The notes beneath the pieces were generated by a model. The model worked only from the letters and a program-made list of their open reading frames with translations. It searched no databases and had not been told where the DNA came from. Made by a program: the position numbers and the translations under genes. This document shows positions 23,334 through 32,042 of a stretch of 49,504 bases of DNA, in pieces; position 1 is the stretch's first letter, and the number at the start of each line of letters is the position of its first letter. The stretch is from Alphaproteobacteria bacterium CG11_big_fil_rev_8_21_14_0_20_39_49 (lineage in GTDB: Bacteria; Pseudomonadota; Alphaproteobacteria; Rickettsiales; UBA6187), in contig PCXK01000026.1 in NCBI GenBank assembly GCA_002787635.1, positions 1-49,504 of the forward strand, given 5' to 3'.

Positions 23334-24403
23334 TGACTGCTAAAGAGAAAGATAACCTAAAAAAAAACGCTGAAACAAAATCCGATAACACCGGTAATAA
23401 AAACAGCGATTTTAGTTTATTTAATACTCTTGCAAAAAATGCAGCATATAGCTCGTTAATTACGGTAGGAACTTACCCTCTACATTCGGCAAAACTACGT
23501 ATAATTGATCCGCAGCAACGAAATAACTATTCCAACTTACGAGAATATTATAAAGGACATGTAAAACCTTTTTATCAACAACACGGTTTTACACAAAAGG
23601 TACAAAATTCTTATAGCGGTATGTCGGCAAGATTGATACATACGCCTTTGATGCAGGCAGTAAGATTAGGGCTGTCAATAACCAGCGACAGAATGCTGGG
23701 TGATTCTGAAGACGATATTCTCAAAAGTGCTGAAAAATCAGCATTCATACTGGCAGGGGCTGCGATATTGTGTCCCGTGGAAACAATAGGTATAGCCACT
23801 GCTTTAGACCCCAAAAACGGCTTTAAGAAGGTTATTGATAGTTATAAGGAATCAATATCAAAAGGAAATATAGGAAACCTTTATCCGTCTAGCAGGGTAA
23901 TATCAGCCACCGGCAGAAGTGCCGCAGCAATAACAAGCTTTACTATGGGAGGTGACTATATAAACTCTCAATTTCGGGGTGAAGACGGTAAAATAAAAGA
24001 TAACGATGTTTATAAGGCATCTTTGTTAACAGGAGCATTTACCGCATTTGCATGTACTCCGCTTGAGCTTATCCATTTTTGGGGCAAGGACGCTAAAAAT
24101 AATTACAGCATGGAAACCCTGAAAACCAATTTTACAAGAGCGGTAAGGGGAGGCTCAGGCATAGGTGCGGCAATGATACCCAGAATGGCAATAACCGTAC
24201 CTTTGGTAGCCGCAAGAAATATGGGACGGCTTGAAGCACCTATGGAACATAATATACAACATCATGACGAGAATACTAAACTTTCTGTCCTTGATAAATA
24301 TAATCCTAAATGGGGGATAAAATCAAAACTGCATTCTTCCCTTGAACCTGAAAAAAGCTGGCAGGATAGAGTTAAGGATAAAGCTAATTTTCCTAAAAGG
24401 TAG
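23333..24403 (+). CDS. Mitochondrial-carrier-like (SLC25-like) membrane protein
   Basis: The protein has 356 residues, with a GTG start overlapping the hisC stop (TAGTG). After a polar, lysine-rich N-terminus of about 30 residues there are three similar units of about 95-100 residues. Each opens with a hydrophobic helix ending in a proline motif: YPLHSAK (Pro49), CPVETIG (Pro148), TPLELIH (Pro243), compared with PX[DE]XX[KR] of carriers. The second helix of each unit has the carrier-like pattern: YSGMSARLIHTPLMQAVRLG (95-114), GNLYPSSRVISATGRSAAAI (181-200), VRGGSGIGAAMIPRMAITVP (271-290). Charged residues of the motif are partly lost (His51, Gly153, His248). The last 20 residues are basic. 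The family assignment is by pattern; the substrate is unknown. It may be a transporter in the bacterium or a protein delivered to a host. Confidence 0.65.
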   Translation: MTAKEKDNLKKNAETKSDNTGNKNSDFSLFNTLAKNAAYSSLITVGTYPLHSAKLRIIDPQQRNNYSNLREYYKGHVKPFYQQHGFTQKVQNSYSGMSARLIHTPLMQAVRLGLSITSDRMLGDSEDDILKSAEKSAFILAGAAILCPVETIGIATALDPKNGFKKVIDSYKESISKGNIGNLYPSSRVISATGRSAAAITSFTMGGDYINSQFRGEDGKIKDNDVYKASLLTGAFTAFACTPLELIHFWGKDAKNNYSMETLKTNFTRAVRGGSGIGAAMIPRMAITVPLVAARNMGRLEAPMEHNIQHHDENTKLSVLDKYNPKWGIKSKLHSSLEPEKSWQDRVKDKANFPKR

Positions 24404-24477
24404 CACATAAAAATTATGTGGAGAATTTAGTTGTTTTGTGCTAAATAGTGTATAAATAACTATACATAAGGTTCGTT

Positions 24478-24963
24478 ATGCCGTTGGAAATAAGAAAAGC
24501 TAAAGATGATGATTTTGAAGGGATATGGGAGATATTCCATCACATAGTCAATGAAGGAACAAGTTTTATTTATAAAGATGATACGACACGTGAAAAGGCT
24601 CATAAGCTATGGATGGAGGAAACTACTCCGTTTGTTGCCGTTTTAGAAGGTAAAATAGTAGGTTTTTACCTCATAAGACAAAATAAGGTGGGGCGTGGTT
24701 CGCATGTCTGTAATGCAGCATATATGGTGCATCATGAATACCGCAAACAAAAGATAGGTCAGGCTTTGTGTGAGCATTCTTTAAATGAAGCCAAAAAGCA
24801 GGGTTATAAAGCCATGCAGTTCAATATCGTAGTAAGTACCAACCATAAAGCCGTAGCATTATGGATGAAAATGGGCTTTGAGGTGGTAGGAACTATCCCT
24901 CAGGCATTCGAGCATAAGGAACTGGGGCTTGTTGATGCGTATATAATGCACAGATTTCTTTAG
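24478..24963 (+). CDS. GNAT family N-acetyltransferase
   Basis: The 161-residue protein shows the acetyl-CoA binding motif A as VHHEYRKQKIGQALCEHSL and a C-terminal GNAT half (MQFNIVVSTNHKAVALWMKM, GFEVVGTIPQAFEH). This form resembles phosphinothricin/RimI-like acetyltransferases acting on small molecules or protein N-termini. AAGG precedes the ATG. A perfect 7-bp hairpin (24404-24420) separates it from the carrier-like gene. The substrate is not predictable. Confidence 0.82.
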   Translation: MPLEIRKAKDDDFEGIWEIFHHIVNEGTSFIYKDDTTREKAHKLWMEETTPFVAVLEGKIVGFYLIRQNKVGRGSHVCNAAYMVHHEYRKQKIGQALCEHSLNEAKKQGYKAMQFNIVVSTNHKAVALWMKMGFEVVGTIPQAFEHKELGLVDAYIMHRFL

Positions 24964-25101
24964 AGGTATATATAACCTCAATATTATTTAAGGAAAATAA
25001 TTTTTATCATTAATTCAACGCTAAATCCATTGAAAGATTGCAATTAAAATCACTTCTTATTATAAGCGTTATCAGACTTTGTTTCAGCATTTTTCATAAG
25101 G

Positions 25102-25506
25102 TCATTCTTTTTCCAGTTCCTGCATAAATTTATCAAATTCGGACTTTTCTTTTTCTTTGAACTTATCGAAGGTTTTATCTATTTTACCTCTGGTTTCTTT
25201 AGCACCGTCTACTTTTTCTTGCATAGATTCTTTTATTTTTTTCACCCCTTCTATAGACTCGTCTATAGTTTCCTGTACACTATTCATCCTCTTTTGTATA
25301 ATACCCTCGGTAGTATCTCCGGTTGTACTTGGTTGCAATACGGTAAGTTTTACAACGGCAAATAAGATTAGTCCGAACACAACGAACAAGAACATTGATA
25401 TAATTTTTCTGAATATAAAGAGTGCGACAAACGTAAATATGGAGCCGACAAGTATATACGAAACCTGCTCATCTATCGCTACTAATAACTCATCGATATA
25501 TTCCAT
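25102..25506 (-). CDS. Small membrane protein with C-terminal coiled coil
   Basis: The 134-residue protein has two hydrophobic segments (about 16-32 and 36-55, YILVGSIFTFVALFIF and ISMFLFVVFGLILFAVV) followed by a highly charged stretch of about 75 residues with heptad character (MNSVQETIDESIEGVKKIKE onward). I do not recognise a family. It is 13 bases downstream of another coiled-coil gene on the same strand, so the two probably work together at the envelope. Confidence 0.65.
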   Translation of the reverse strand: MEYIDELLVAIDEQVSYILVGSIFTFVALFIFRKIISMFLFVVFGLILFAVVKLTVLQPSTTGDTTEGIIQKRMNSVQETIDESIEGVKKIKESMQEKVDGAKETRGKIDKTFDKFKEKEKSEFDKFMQELEKE

Positions 25507-25519
25507 AAAGTAACTTACT

Positions 25520-26032
25520 TTATTGTTGCATGTTCATCTCATTGGTTTCTTTACTATTATAAGACTCTTCTTCGATCCAGTCCATACCCGTTTTTTCAGC
25601 TTCTTTTTTTCTGAAATACTCTCTTTTTTCTTTCATAGCTTCAACATAATAGTTCTTTTTTTCGAACTGAGTTTCTGCCAGTTCTGCTTTTTTCTGTAGA
25701 TAATCGGCATGTGCATCTGAACGTTGCATGGCTCTTTCTTTCTTAAGTTCTGCCGATATACTGCGTCTTTCCATTCTTCTTTCGTGAAGTTTTTCCCTTC
25801 TGACAAGCTCCCCGTTATAGAATTTCTCGGAGGCTTTTAGTTTATGCTCATAATCGTCATACATTTCGTTTAGAACTTCGTCATGACGGTCTATCATTTC
25901 CTCATCTGTACGGTTTTCCTGACCGGATTCCGGATAATACTGATTCCCTTCCATATCGGCAATTGCACCCCCTACAGACGCAAATGACAAAAATGACGCA
26001 CCGATTATTACTTTTAATACCTTTAAAGACAT
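25520..26032 (-). CDS. Secreted coiled-coil protein
   Basis: From the ATG at 26032 (GGGAGA upstream) the protein has 170 residues: a signal peptide MSLKVLKVIIGASFLSFASV with a likely cut after IADM or nearby, then an almost wholly charged helical protein (EKLHERRMERRSISAELKKE). It looks like a periplasmic or surface coiled coil. No family is recognised. It is the first gene of a pair with the membrane protein at 25102-25506. Confidence 0.65.
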   Translation of the reverse strand: MSLKVLKVIIGASFLSFASVGGAIADMEGNQYYPESGQENRTDEEMIDRHDEVLNEMYDDYEHKLKASEKFYNGELVRREKLHERRMERRSISAELKKERAMQRSDAHADYLQKKAELAETQFEKKNYYVEAMKEKREYFRKKEAEKTGMDWIEEESYNSKETNEMNMQQ

Positions 26033-26133
26033 AATTATATCTCCCAACCAAATTTATATTGTTGCTTTAATATTACTATTAAATGGTTAACTAATAGTTA
26101 AGATGGCAAAATGATTGGATTTCGTATAAAAAG

Positions 26134-26979
26134 TTACTTAAAAATCGCCCCTAATATATCGAAAATAAGTTTTGAAGTTATTCCTTTGTTGCCCAGATGA
26201 TGATTATATTCGGCAAGCTCAACCGCTCTTAGGTCTTTATCACCTTTAAAAACACAGAACGCCTCTACGGCTTCCGCCCTATGCAGACCGTCAGGTTCTT
26301 TTGTACCCGTCCCCGGTGCTTCTGAGGGGTCGAAGACATCTACATCTATCGTTATGCCGTATCCTTGGGTATTGTTTTTCACTATTTTAAGAGCCTCGCT
26401 TATCACATCGTGCAGTCCCCTTCTTTTGACCTCATCAATGTAAAAGATACGCACGCCTAATTTTTGCAGCAGGTTCGCTTCTTTTTCTTCAAAGCTCCTG
26501 ATACCGATAAGGCAAAGATGGGCAGGTGATATTTTAGGCATGTTACTACCTACAGAACACAGGTCTTCATCGCCATATCCTAGCAAATGTGCTAACGGCA
26601 TACCGTGATATGCACCCGAATCGGAGGTTTGCGGCGTGTGTGCGTCCATATGTGCGTCAAACCATATAAGACCGAAATTCCCCTGCACATTAAGTCCGGT
26701 AGTTACTCCGCTCCATGTTCCCACTGCCATAGAATGGTCACCGCCTATAGTTATGGGGAAATTCCCCTTACTAACTGCTTTGATAACATCGTCCGAAAGT
26801 CTGCTACAGCTATCTTTTATTATTTCGTACTTATCGGTTTTATCGGACTTATATTCACCCGTCCACCTTGCTTTAATGTGCGAACCAAGACCGATATTCT
26901 TCAAATGTTTCGGTGCATCTGCACAACCGTTATCTTTAGCACCTTCGCCACAGGCATATGGTATTAGTATTTTTTTCAT
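26134..26979 (-). CDS. rocF: Arginase
   Basis: The 281-residue ureohydrolase has metal-site motifs GGDHS (79-83), DAHMDAHT (108-115), HGMP (125-128) and DVDVFDPSEAPGTGTKEPDG (212-231). The DAHMDAHT and HGMPLAHL features are those of arginase rather than agmatinase. It releases urea and ornithine from arginine. The ornithine aminotransferase gene lies upstream on the same strand with a 37-base gap, so the pair forms an arginine-catabolic operon giving glutamate semialdehyde. Confidence 0.92.
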   Translation of the reverse strand: MKKILIPYACGEGAKDNGCADAPKHLKNIGLGSHIKARWTGEYKSDKTDKYEIIKDSCSRLSDDVIKAVSKGNFPITIGGDHSMAVGTWSGVTTGLNVQGNFGLIWFDAHMDAHTPQTSDSGAYHGMPLAHLLGYGDEDLCSVGSNMPKISPAHLCLIGIRSFEEKEANLLQKLGVRIFYIDEVKRRGLHDVISEALKIVKNNTQGYGITIDVDVFDPSEAPGTGTKEPDGLHRAEAVEAFCVFKGDKDLRAVELAEYNHHLGNKGITSKLIFDILGAIFK

Positions 26980-27016
26980 ATATTATTTTGTCATTCCACG
27001 AATTTTTTATAATGCA

Positions 27017-28225
27017 TTAACTCTTATATTCAATTTCAGTCAGAGTTTCATCTAAAATCCCTATTACCTCATCAATTACGCCTTTAGTTATCACCAATGG
27101 CGGAGCAAACCTTACCACCGTTTCATGCGTTTCTTTACTTAACACGCCTTTTTTTAGCATTTCTTCACATACCGTTCTGGCGGACGCATATTTTTTATCT
27201 ATTTCCACACCTATCCAAAGACCTTTGCCCCTTACATCTTTTATCAGCGGACTATTTATTTTTTTTATTCTTTTCTTCATATATTGCCCGAGAAATTGGC
27301 TGTTTTCCGCCAGATTTTCTTCCATCAACACATTCAAAGCCTCCATGCCTATGGCAGCAGCAAGAGGGTTGCCCCCGAATGTAGAGCCGTGTGAGCCGGG
27401 TTTGAATTGTTCCATCACCTCTTTTTTGGCAAGGAACATCGAAACCGGCATGATTCCGCCCCCCAATGCCTTACCCAATATCAGCCCGTCGGGTTTGTCA
27501 ATCTCATGACTAAAGGCGAACATTTTTCCTGTGCGTCCCAAGCCGGTTTGTATCTCATCTAAAATAAGAAGTACGTTATTTTCTTTGCATATTTTTTGTA
27601 CTTTTTGCAGCCAGCCTTTTGGCGGAATTATTATCCCCCCCTCCCCTTGCATAGGCTCTACTAAAAATGCACAGACATCGGGCGTAATAGCTTTTTGCAG
27701 AGCTTTTTCATCACCGAACGGCACAGATATGAAACCGGGCGTTAAAGGACCGAAGCCTTCTTTATATTCCTTATCGGAGGAAAAACTTATTATTGTGGTT
27801 GTACGACCATGAAAGTTACCGTCTGCTACAATTATCTTAGCTTTGTTCTTTGCTATGCCTTTTACTTTATATCCCCATAAACGGGCGGCTTTTATGGCGG
27901 TTTCTACCGCTTCTGCCCCCGTGTTCATAGGCAATGCCATATCCATATGCGATATTGTACATAATTTTTCAAGAAAAGGAGCTAATTTATCCGAGTGGAA
28001 AGCCCTTGAAACTATACACAGGCTCTTTGCCTGATGCTCAAGTGCTGATAATAGCCTTGGATGACCATGCCCGTGGCTTACGGCAGAATAAGCACTCATC
28101 ATGTCTATATAACGCTTGCCCTCAACATCCCAGACATAAACACCCTTCCCTCTTTTTAAAACAACATGTAAAGGGTGGTAGTTCTTTGCGGTATATTGGT
28201 TTTCTTTTGCAATTATTGAATCCAC
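27017..28225 (-). CDS. rocD: Ornithine aminotransferase
   Basis: The 402-residue class III PLP aminotransferase has MNTGAEAVETAIKAARLWGY, DGNFHGRTTTIISFS, FLVEPMQGEGGIIIP, LLILDEIQTGLGRTGKM and the PLP lysine in LGKALGGGIMPVS. The MNTGAEAVETA and TGKALGGG-like forms fit RocD rather than ArgD. It starts with GTG (GGAGAG upstream). It is coupled to arginase and yields glutamate-5-semialdehyde, which the proline/glutamate routes can use. Confidence 0.9.
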   Translation of the reverse strand: MDSIIAKENQYTAKNYHPLHVVLKRGKGVYVWDVEGKRYIDMMSAYSAVSHGHGHPRLLSALEHQAKSLCIVSRAFHSDKLAPFLEKLCTISHMDMALPMNTGAEAVETAIKAARLWGYKVKGIAKNKAKIIVADGNFHGRTTTIISFSSDKEYKEGFGPLTPGFISVPFGDEKALQKAITPDVCAFLVEPMQGEGGIIIPPKGWLQKVQKICKENNVLLILDEIQTGLGRTGKMFAFSHEIDKPDGLILGKALGGGIMPVSMFLAKKEVMEQFKPGSHGSTFGGNPLAAAIGMEALNVLMEENLAENSQFLGQYMKKRIKKINSPLIKDVRGKGLWIGVEIDKKYASARTVCEEMLKKGVLSKETHETVVRFAPPLVITKGVIDEVIGILDETLTEIEYKS

Positions 28226-28522
28226 CTAAACTCTCCTAAGGGCTATTTTAAAGGAAGGCAAAACTTTACGTAAAATTGCTTGAGTCATTGTTGAATTAAC
28301 AGCTTAACAATGCCTACAAAACCTGCTTAGCCTCTCATTGATAATCATACATGAGAAAAATTAAAAAAAGATTAAATACTATAAAAAATTATTACATGAG
28401 AAGAGCAGTTATATAAATTAACAAGAATTCATGCTCTTAATATTAACTAAATATTAATATTAATTTGCAATAATAGTTAACTATTTATAGGGATATCTAT
28501 CCTACGAAAATAGGGCTACAGT

Positions 28523-29290
28523 ATGAATATAACAAGAAAGGCAAAAGAACCGAAATATGTCTTAAAAACCGAGAATGGTTTTACGCTTATTGAATTATCC
28601 ATAGTTATTGTGATTATAGGGCTAATTGTTGCGAGTATTCTAGGAGGACAGAACTTGGTAAAGCAAGCAAAACTACGAGCCGTAGCCGGTGAATTCTATA
28701 AAATCGAACTATCCGTCAACACATTCAAGATACAGTTTAATGCTATACCGGGTGATATGCGAAACGCCTATGCTTATTGGGGGGCATCTTGTCATACAAC
28801 ACAGTCTGTTTGCAATGGCAATGGCAATGGCAACAAAAATATTGGTACATGGATAGATGACGAAGCTTTAATGTTCTGGAAACACCTTGAACTTGCCGGA
28901 TTATTAGAGGGGACTTATACCGGGGAACTACTACCTAATCCCGATAGATTTGCCAAAGGAGTAAACATCATGGGTTCAGCGTTTAAAGATGGGCTTTACC
29001 ACGTTTTTGAAAGCAGTTTGGAAATAGGATTAAAAAGAATAATTGACCGCCCTAGTGTAGCAATATTTACACCGGCAGAAGCGGCTAGCGTCGATACAAA
29101 GATAGATGACGGCAAACCGGGAGATGGAAATTATATTCAAAGCAGGGCATTTTCTGCTTATAGTGGTGGTGCATGGAGTTATATAAACTGTACTAATCTG
29201 GAAACTCAGTGGGGAAACAATCCTGACGCAGAATGGGTTTTGAGCTATACACAACCGAGTTGTAGGTTACTTAGACGTAATTTATTTTAA
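28523..29290 (+). CDS. Type IV pilin-like protein (prepilin N-terminal motif)
   Basis: The 255-residue protein has a long charged leader of 19 residues, then the cleavage site and hydrophobic helix NGFTLIELSIVIVIIGLIVA with Glu5. The C-terminal part has cysteines near 90, 97, 223 and 248, a calcium-loop-like DTKIDDGKPGDGN and no match I recognise. A Gly-Asn run (NGNGNGN) is coded by three copies of a hexamer near 28815-28832. No pilus assembly gene is in the window, so it may be an orphan minor pilin or pseudopilin. The 297 bases upstream are AT-rich without a clear feature. Confidence 0.82.
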   Translation: MNITRKAKEPKYVLKTENGFTLIELSIVIVIIGLIVASILGGQNLVKQAKLRAVAGEFYKIELSVNTFKIQFNAIPGDMRNAYAYWGASCHTTQSVCNGNGNGNKNIGTWIDDEALMFWKHLELAGLLEGTYTGELLPNPDRFAKGVNIMGSAFKDGLYHVFESSLEIGLKRIIDRPSVAIFTPAEAASVDTKIDDGKPGDGNYIQSRAFSAYSGGAWSYINCTNLETQWGNNPDAEWVLSYTQPSCRLLRRNLF

Positions 29291-29303
29291 TAGTACTACT
29301 TAC

Positions 29304-30566
29304 TTAAATACTATAAATTTCCTCATAGCATTCCCAAGCGGCGGCATGTGATGCTATTCTTGATATAAGCCCCAAGGAATCACAAACCTGTTTATCGTTA
29401 GTATGGCTTGAGATGCTTGCAAACCCCATTCCTTTGGCGTTTAAATTGCCGTATGAGTCTTTTTGCGTATTCAGGCGGTAAATGCAGCCTGCCGGTTTTG
29501 CACCTATCATATATATCATCGGTTCGGCAGGGTGTCCTTCAACCTCATCTATTGTCGGTACGCCCTCTTGTATTATAACCTCGGTATTTTGTATGCCGCC
29601 TTTGATGGTGTTCATCTTATTGCGTATTTTCTTGCTCATTTCAAAAACTTCATCGCCTGAGCTTGCCGTCATTATTCCCATGCCGTAAGTCCCCCTGTCG
29701 GACTTTATAAACACATACGGCTCTTCTTTAATGCCGTATTCATCATATTTGGCTTTAATTTTATCTATTGTTTTATCAACCCTCAAGGCTACACACTCAA
29801 TACCCTTTCTTTCTTTAAAATCAACTACGCCGCATCTTTGGAAATAAGTTGTTATGAGCCAAGGGTCTATATTAAATTTATTACTAAAATCCCTTGCCAT
29901 ATTATTATATGTTTCAAAATGCGATGTCTTACGCCTTCTATACCAGCCAAAGCCCACCGGAGGCGATACTATCTGCTCCACATCTTTTAGAAGTTCAGGC
30001 GCACCGTCTGTCAGGTCATTATTTACCAGAATAAAGTCAGGGTCAAAGCCGCATTTTGTTTTAACACGGTTGCCGTCACGTATGGCAGGTTTAAAGATAA
30101 CGTCCATATCTGAGGCGGATTTTAGGGTAACATCTTCCCCCGATTCGCTAGTAGCAAGATTAGTGGTACAAACCTGTAGCCCCGCTCCTTTGATTATAGA
30201 AGTCAGGTAGGCAATATTTTCCAGATAATATACGTTACGAGTATGGTCTTCGGCTACTATCAGTATTTTTTTTACCTTCGGGTGGTATTTTGCAAAAAAC
30301 TCCTTAGTGGTTTTTTCTGCTTTTTTACGCTCGGTTTCATTCAGGTTATTGAATCCTGCAGGAAACAGGTTCGTATCGACAGGGGCGAGTTTAAAACCGG
30401 AATTTCTCAAATCTACCGAATTATAGAAAAACGGAGGTGTTTTTTCAGAGATATCCTCGAACCATTTATCGACCTCATCGCCTCTGCTGATTATTATATC
30501 TTTAATTATTTTTCTTATATCCGGTATCGGCTTTTCAGCCTCATTCGACAAAGTTGGGTTGTTCAT
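29304..30566 (-). CDS. gshA: Glutamate-cysteine ligase (GshA, proteobacterial ATP-grasp-like type)
   Basis: The 420-residue protein matches by eye the short GshA family first described from acidithiobacilli. It has KKILIVAEDHTRNVYYLENI, GFDPDFILVNNDLTDGAPE, YVFIKSDRGTYGMGIMTASS, VIIQEGVPTIDEVEGHPAEP and MIYMIGAKPAGCIYRLNTQK. It makes gamma-glutamylcysteine for glutathione. AGGAG precedes its ATG, which lies inside the 3' end of rsmE (26-base overlap), so the two are coupled. Confidence 0.88.
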   Translation of the reverse strand: MNNPTLSNEAEKPIPDIRKIIKDIIISRGDEVDKWFEDISEKTPPFFYNSVDLRNSGFKLAPVDTNLFPAGFNNLNETERKKAEKTTKEFFAKYHPKVKKILIVAEDHTRNVYYLENIAYLTSIIKGAGLQVCTTNLATSESGEDVTLKSASDMDVIFKPAIRDGNRVKTKCGFDPDFILVNNDLTDGAPELLKDVEQIVSPPVGFGWYRRRKTSHFETYNNMARDFSNKFNIDPWLITTYFQRCGVVDFKERKGIECVALRVDKTIDKIKAKYDEYGIKEEPYVFIKSDRGTYGMGIMTASSGDEVFEMSKKIRNKMNTIKGGIQNTEVIIQEGVPTIDEVEGHPAEPMIYMIGAKPAGCIYRLNTQKDSYGNLNAKGMGFASISSHTNDKQVCDSLGLISRIASHAAAWECYEEIYSI

Positions 30567-31287
30567 CCCAATCTCCTAAAATATTCATAAAACTAGCCAG
30601 TGCGACTATCGCTGCGGTATCGGCTCTTAATATCCTAGGTCCCATACCCACGCCTATAACATAAGGCTTATTTTTCATTATTTCAAATTCTGATTGCGTA
30701 AAACCTCCTTCAGGACCTATAATTATCGCATATTTGTTAAATTTTGCGTCCTTTAGTGCTTTTGCAAATGGTTTTCCGCCTCCCGACTCGTCGCATAATA
30801 TCAATCCTCTATCCTCCCCCCACCGATCGAGCAGCTTATCAAGTTGTACAGGCTCATCGATTTGTGGAACGGTAAGCCTTCCTGATTGCTCCGCGGCTTC
30901 TATAGCTATCAGCCTCAACCTATCGGTATTGACCCTTGAGACGACCGTTCTTTGAGTCTGAACAGGTATCAGCCTTGACGCTCCAAGCTCGGTAGCTTTT
31001 TGCACCAGATTATTTATCGGTGCATTTTTAACAGGGGCAAAGCAAAGCCAAATATCAGGCTCATCATTTTGCGGTCTGGTCTGTTTTTTTGCCTGTACGG
31101 AGCAGTTCTTTTTAGATATTGCAGTTATTGCCGCCTGCCATTCACCGTCTTTTGCGTTGAAAACAGATATTTCATCACCTTGTTTTTGCCGCATGACGTT
31201 ACAAAGATAGTGAGCCTGCTCTTTTGCAAGTTCTACAAATCCGTTTTGTTCCAGCTTATTATCTATGTAGATTCTTATTTTCGGCAT
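30541..31287 (-). CDS. rsmE: 16S rRNA (uracil-1498-N3)-methyltransferase
   Basis: The 248-residue SPOUT-fold protein has AHYLCNVMRQKQGDEISVFN near the N-terminus (PUA-like), KATELGASRLIPVQTQRTVV, the knot region IIGPEGGFTQSEFE and MGPRILRADTAAIVALA. It methylates U1498 of 16S rRNA. It is coupled by overlap to gshA, a pairing that recurs in alphaproteobacteria. The length is typical. Confidence 0.95.
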   Translation of the reverse strand: MPKIRIYIDNKLEQNGFVELAKEQAHYLCNVMRQKQGDEISVFNAKDGEWQAAITAISKKNCSVQAKKQTRPQNDEPDIWLCFAPVKNAPINNLVQKATELGASRLIPVQTQRTVVSRVNTDRLRLIAIEAAEQSGRLTVPQIDEPVQLDKLLDRWGEDRGLILCDESGGGKPFAKALKDAKFNKYAIIIGPEGGFTQSEFEIMKNKPYVIGVGMGPRILRADTAAIVALASFMNILGDWDEQPNFVE

Positions 31288-31299
31288 TTTTAATCCCTA

Positions 31300-31968
31300 T
31301 CAATACGGATCAACCGTTTCCACCCTTATACCGTCTGCAAGATGTGTAGATTGAACAAAATTGCCCATGTTACCGACCTGCACTACCCTTGCTGCATAAT
31401 GATGCAAAATATAACCTGATGAATGTGGTTGTTCCAAATAGTCTAGTATGAGAAAGAAGTCATCTTCCATATTCGATGAGGGAACTTGCATTACATTATC
31501 TTCTGTGGAATCGGGTATTTGTATCGCTTCGGATTTACGAATGAACGGAAGTTGCAGGTCACTAAATTTAGTTGTTGTTTCTACCTTTGATTTTACAGCC
31601 TTCATTTCTTCTTCAAATGAAATATTTATTATATTTCCTTCAAAGCCGTCAGACAATATTACCCTATTATCCTCACAAGATATCCGACGATTCCCGTCTT
31701 GTTCAAAATCGACCGGCACGAATATCCTGCCTGACAGAAATCCATTACCAACCGGTATTATGTGTACTCCGTCGCTGTCATCGCTAGTTTTAGCATCAGT
31801 ATATAATTTTGTTCCCTTAACATCTTGAGCCATAAAGTTTGAATCATAGATATACAGACCCCTTGTCTCTAGCGCAACATAGCCATTGCCCATACAGAAC
31901 GCACCATCTGAATCGGCTATCGCATTAAGCGGTATAAAAATTAAACAAAGTCTAAATAATTTTTTCAT
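31300..31968 (-). CDS. Secreted protein of unknown function
   Basis: The start is set at the ATG at 31968 (GGAG six bases upstream). The product has about 222 residues with a signal peptide MKKLFRLCLIFIPLNAIADS. The mature part starts GAFCMGNGYVALETRGLYIY and contains two cysteines (CMGN and SCED) and many acidic residues, with a final HYAARVVQVGNMG stretch. I recognise no family. It lies between the parvulin gene's terminator and rsmE, so it probably has its own promoter. Confidence 0.6.
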   Translation of the reverse strand: MKKLFRLCLIFIPLNAIADSDGAFCMGNGYVALETRGLYIYDSNFMAQDVKGTKLYTDAKTSDDSDGVHIIPVGNGFLSGRIFVPVDFEQDGNRRISCEDNRVILSDGFEGNIINISFEEEMKAVKSKVETTTKFSDLQLPFIRKSEAIQIPDSTEDNVMQVPSSNMEDDFFLILDYLEQPHSSGYILHHYAARVVQVGNMGNFVQSTHLADGIRVETVDPY

Positions 31969-31985
31969 AAAATGCTCCATGTAAA

Positions 31986-32020
31986 AAAGAACCCCTAAAG
32001 ATAATCTTTAAGGGTTCTTT
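31986..32020 (-). terminator. Terminator of the parvulin-type foldase gene
   Basis: AAAGAACCCCTAAAGA (31986-32001) and TCTTTAAGGGTTCTTT (32005-32020) form a 16-bp hairpin with one mismatch and a 3-base loop, with T-rich sequence on the minus-strand 3' side. It directly follows the foldase stop at 32043. Confidence 0.8.
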
Positions 32021-32042
32021 ATAAATTTAAGTAAACAACTTA

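Noticed and set aside
24404-24420. Hairpin CACATAA/TTATGTG as a terminator of the carrier-like gene
   Set aside because: The stem is perfect but only 7 bp, AT-rich and not followed by a T run; too weak to call.
28226-28522. Fur-box-like TTGATAATCAT near 28337
   Set aside because: Only one half-matching copy in very AT-rich DNA; no iron genes follow, so it is not supported.
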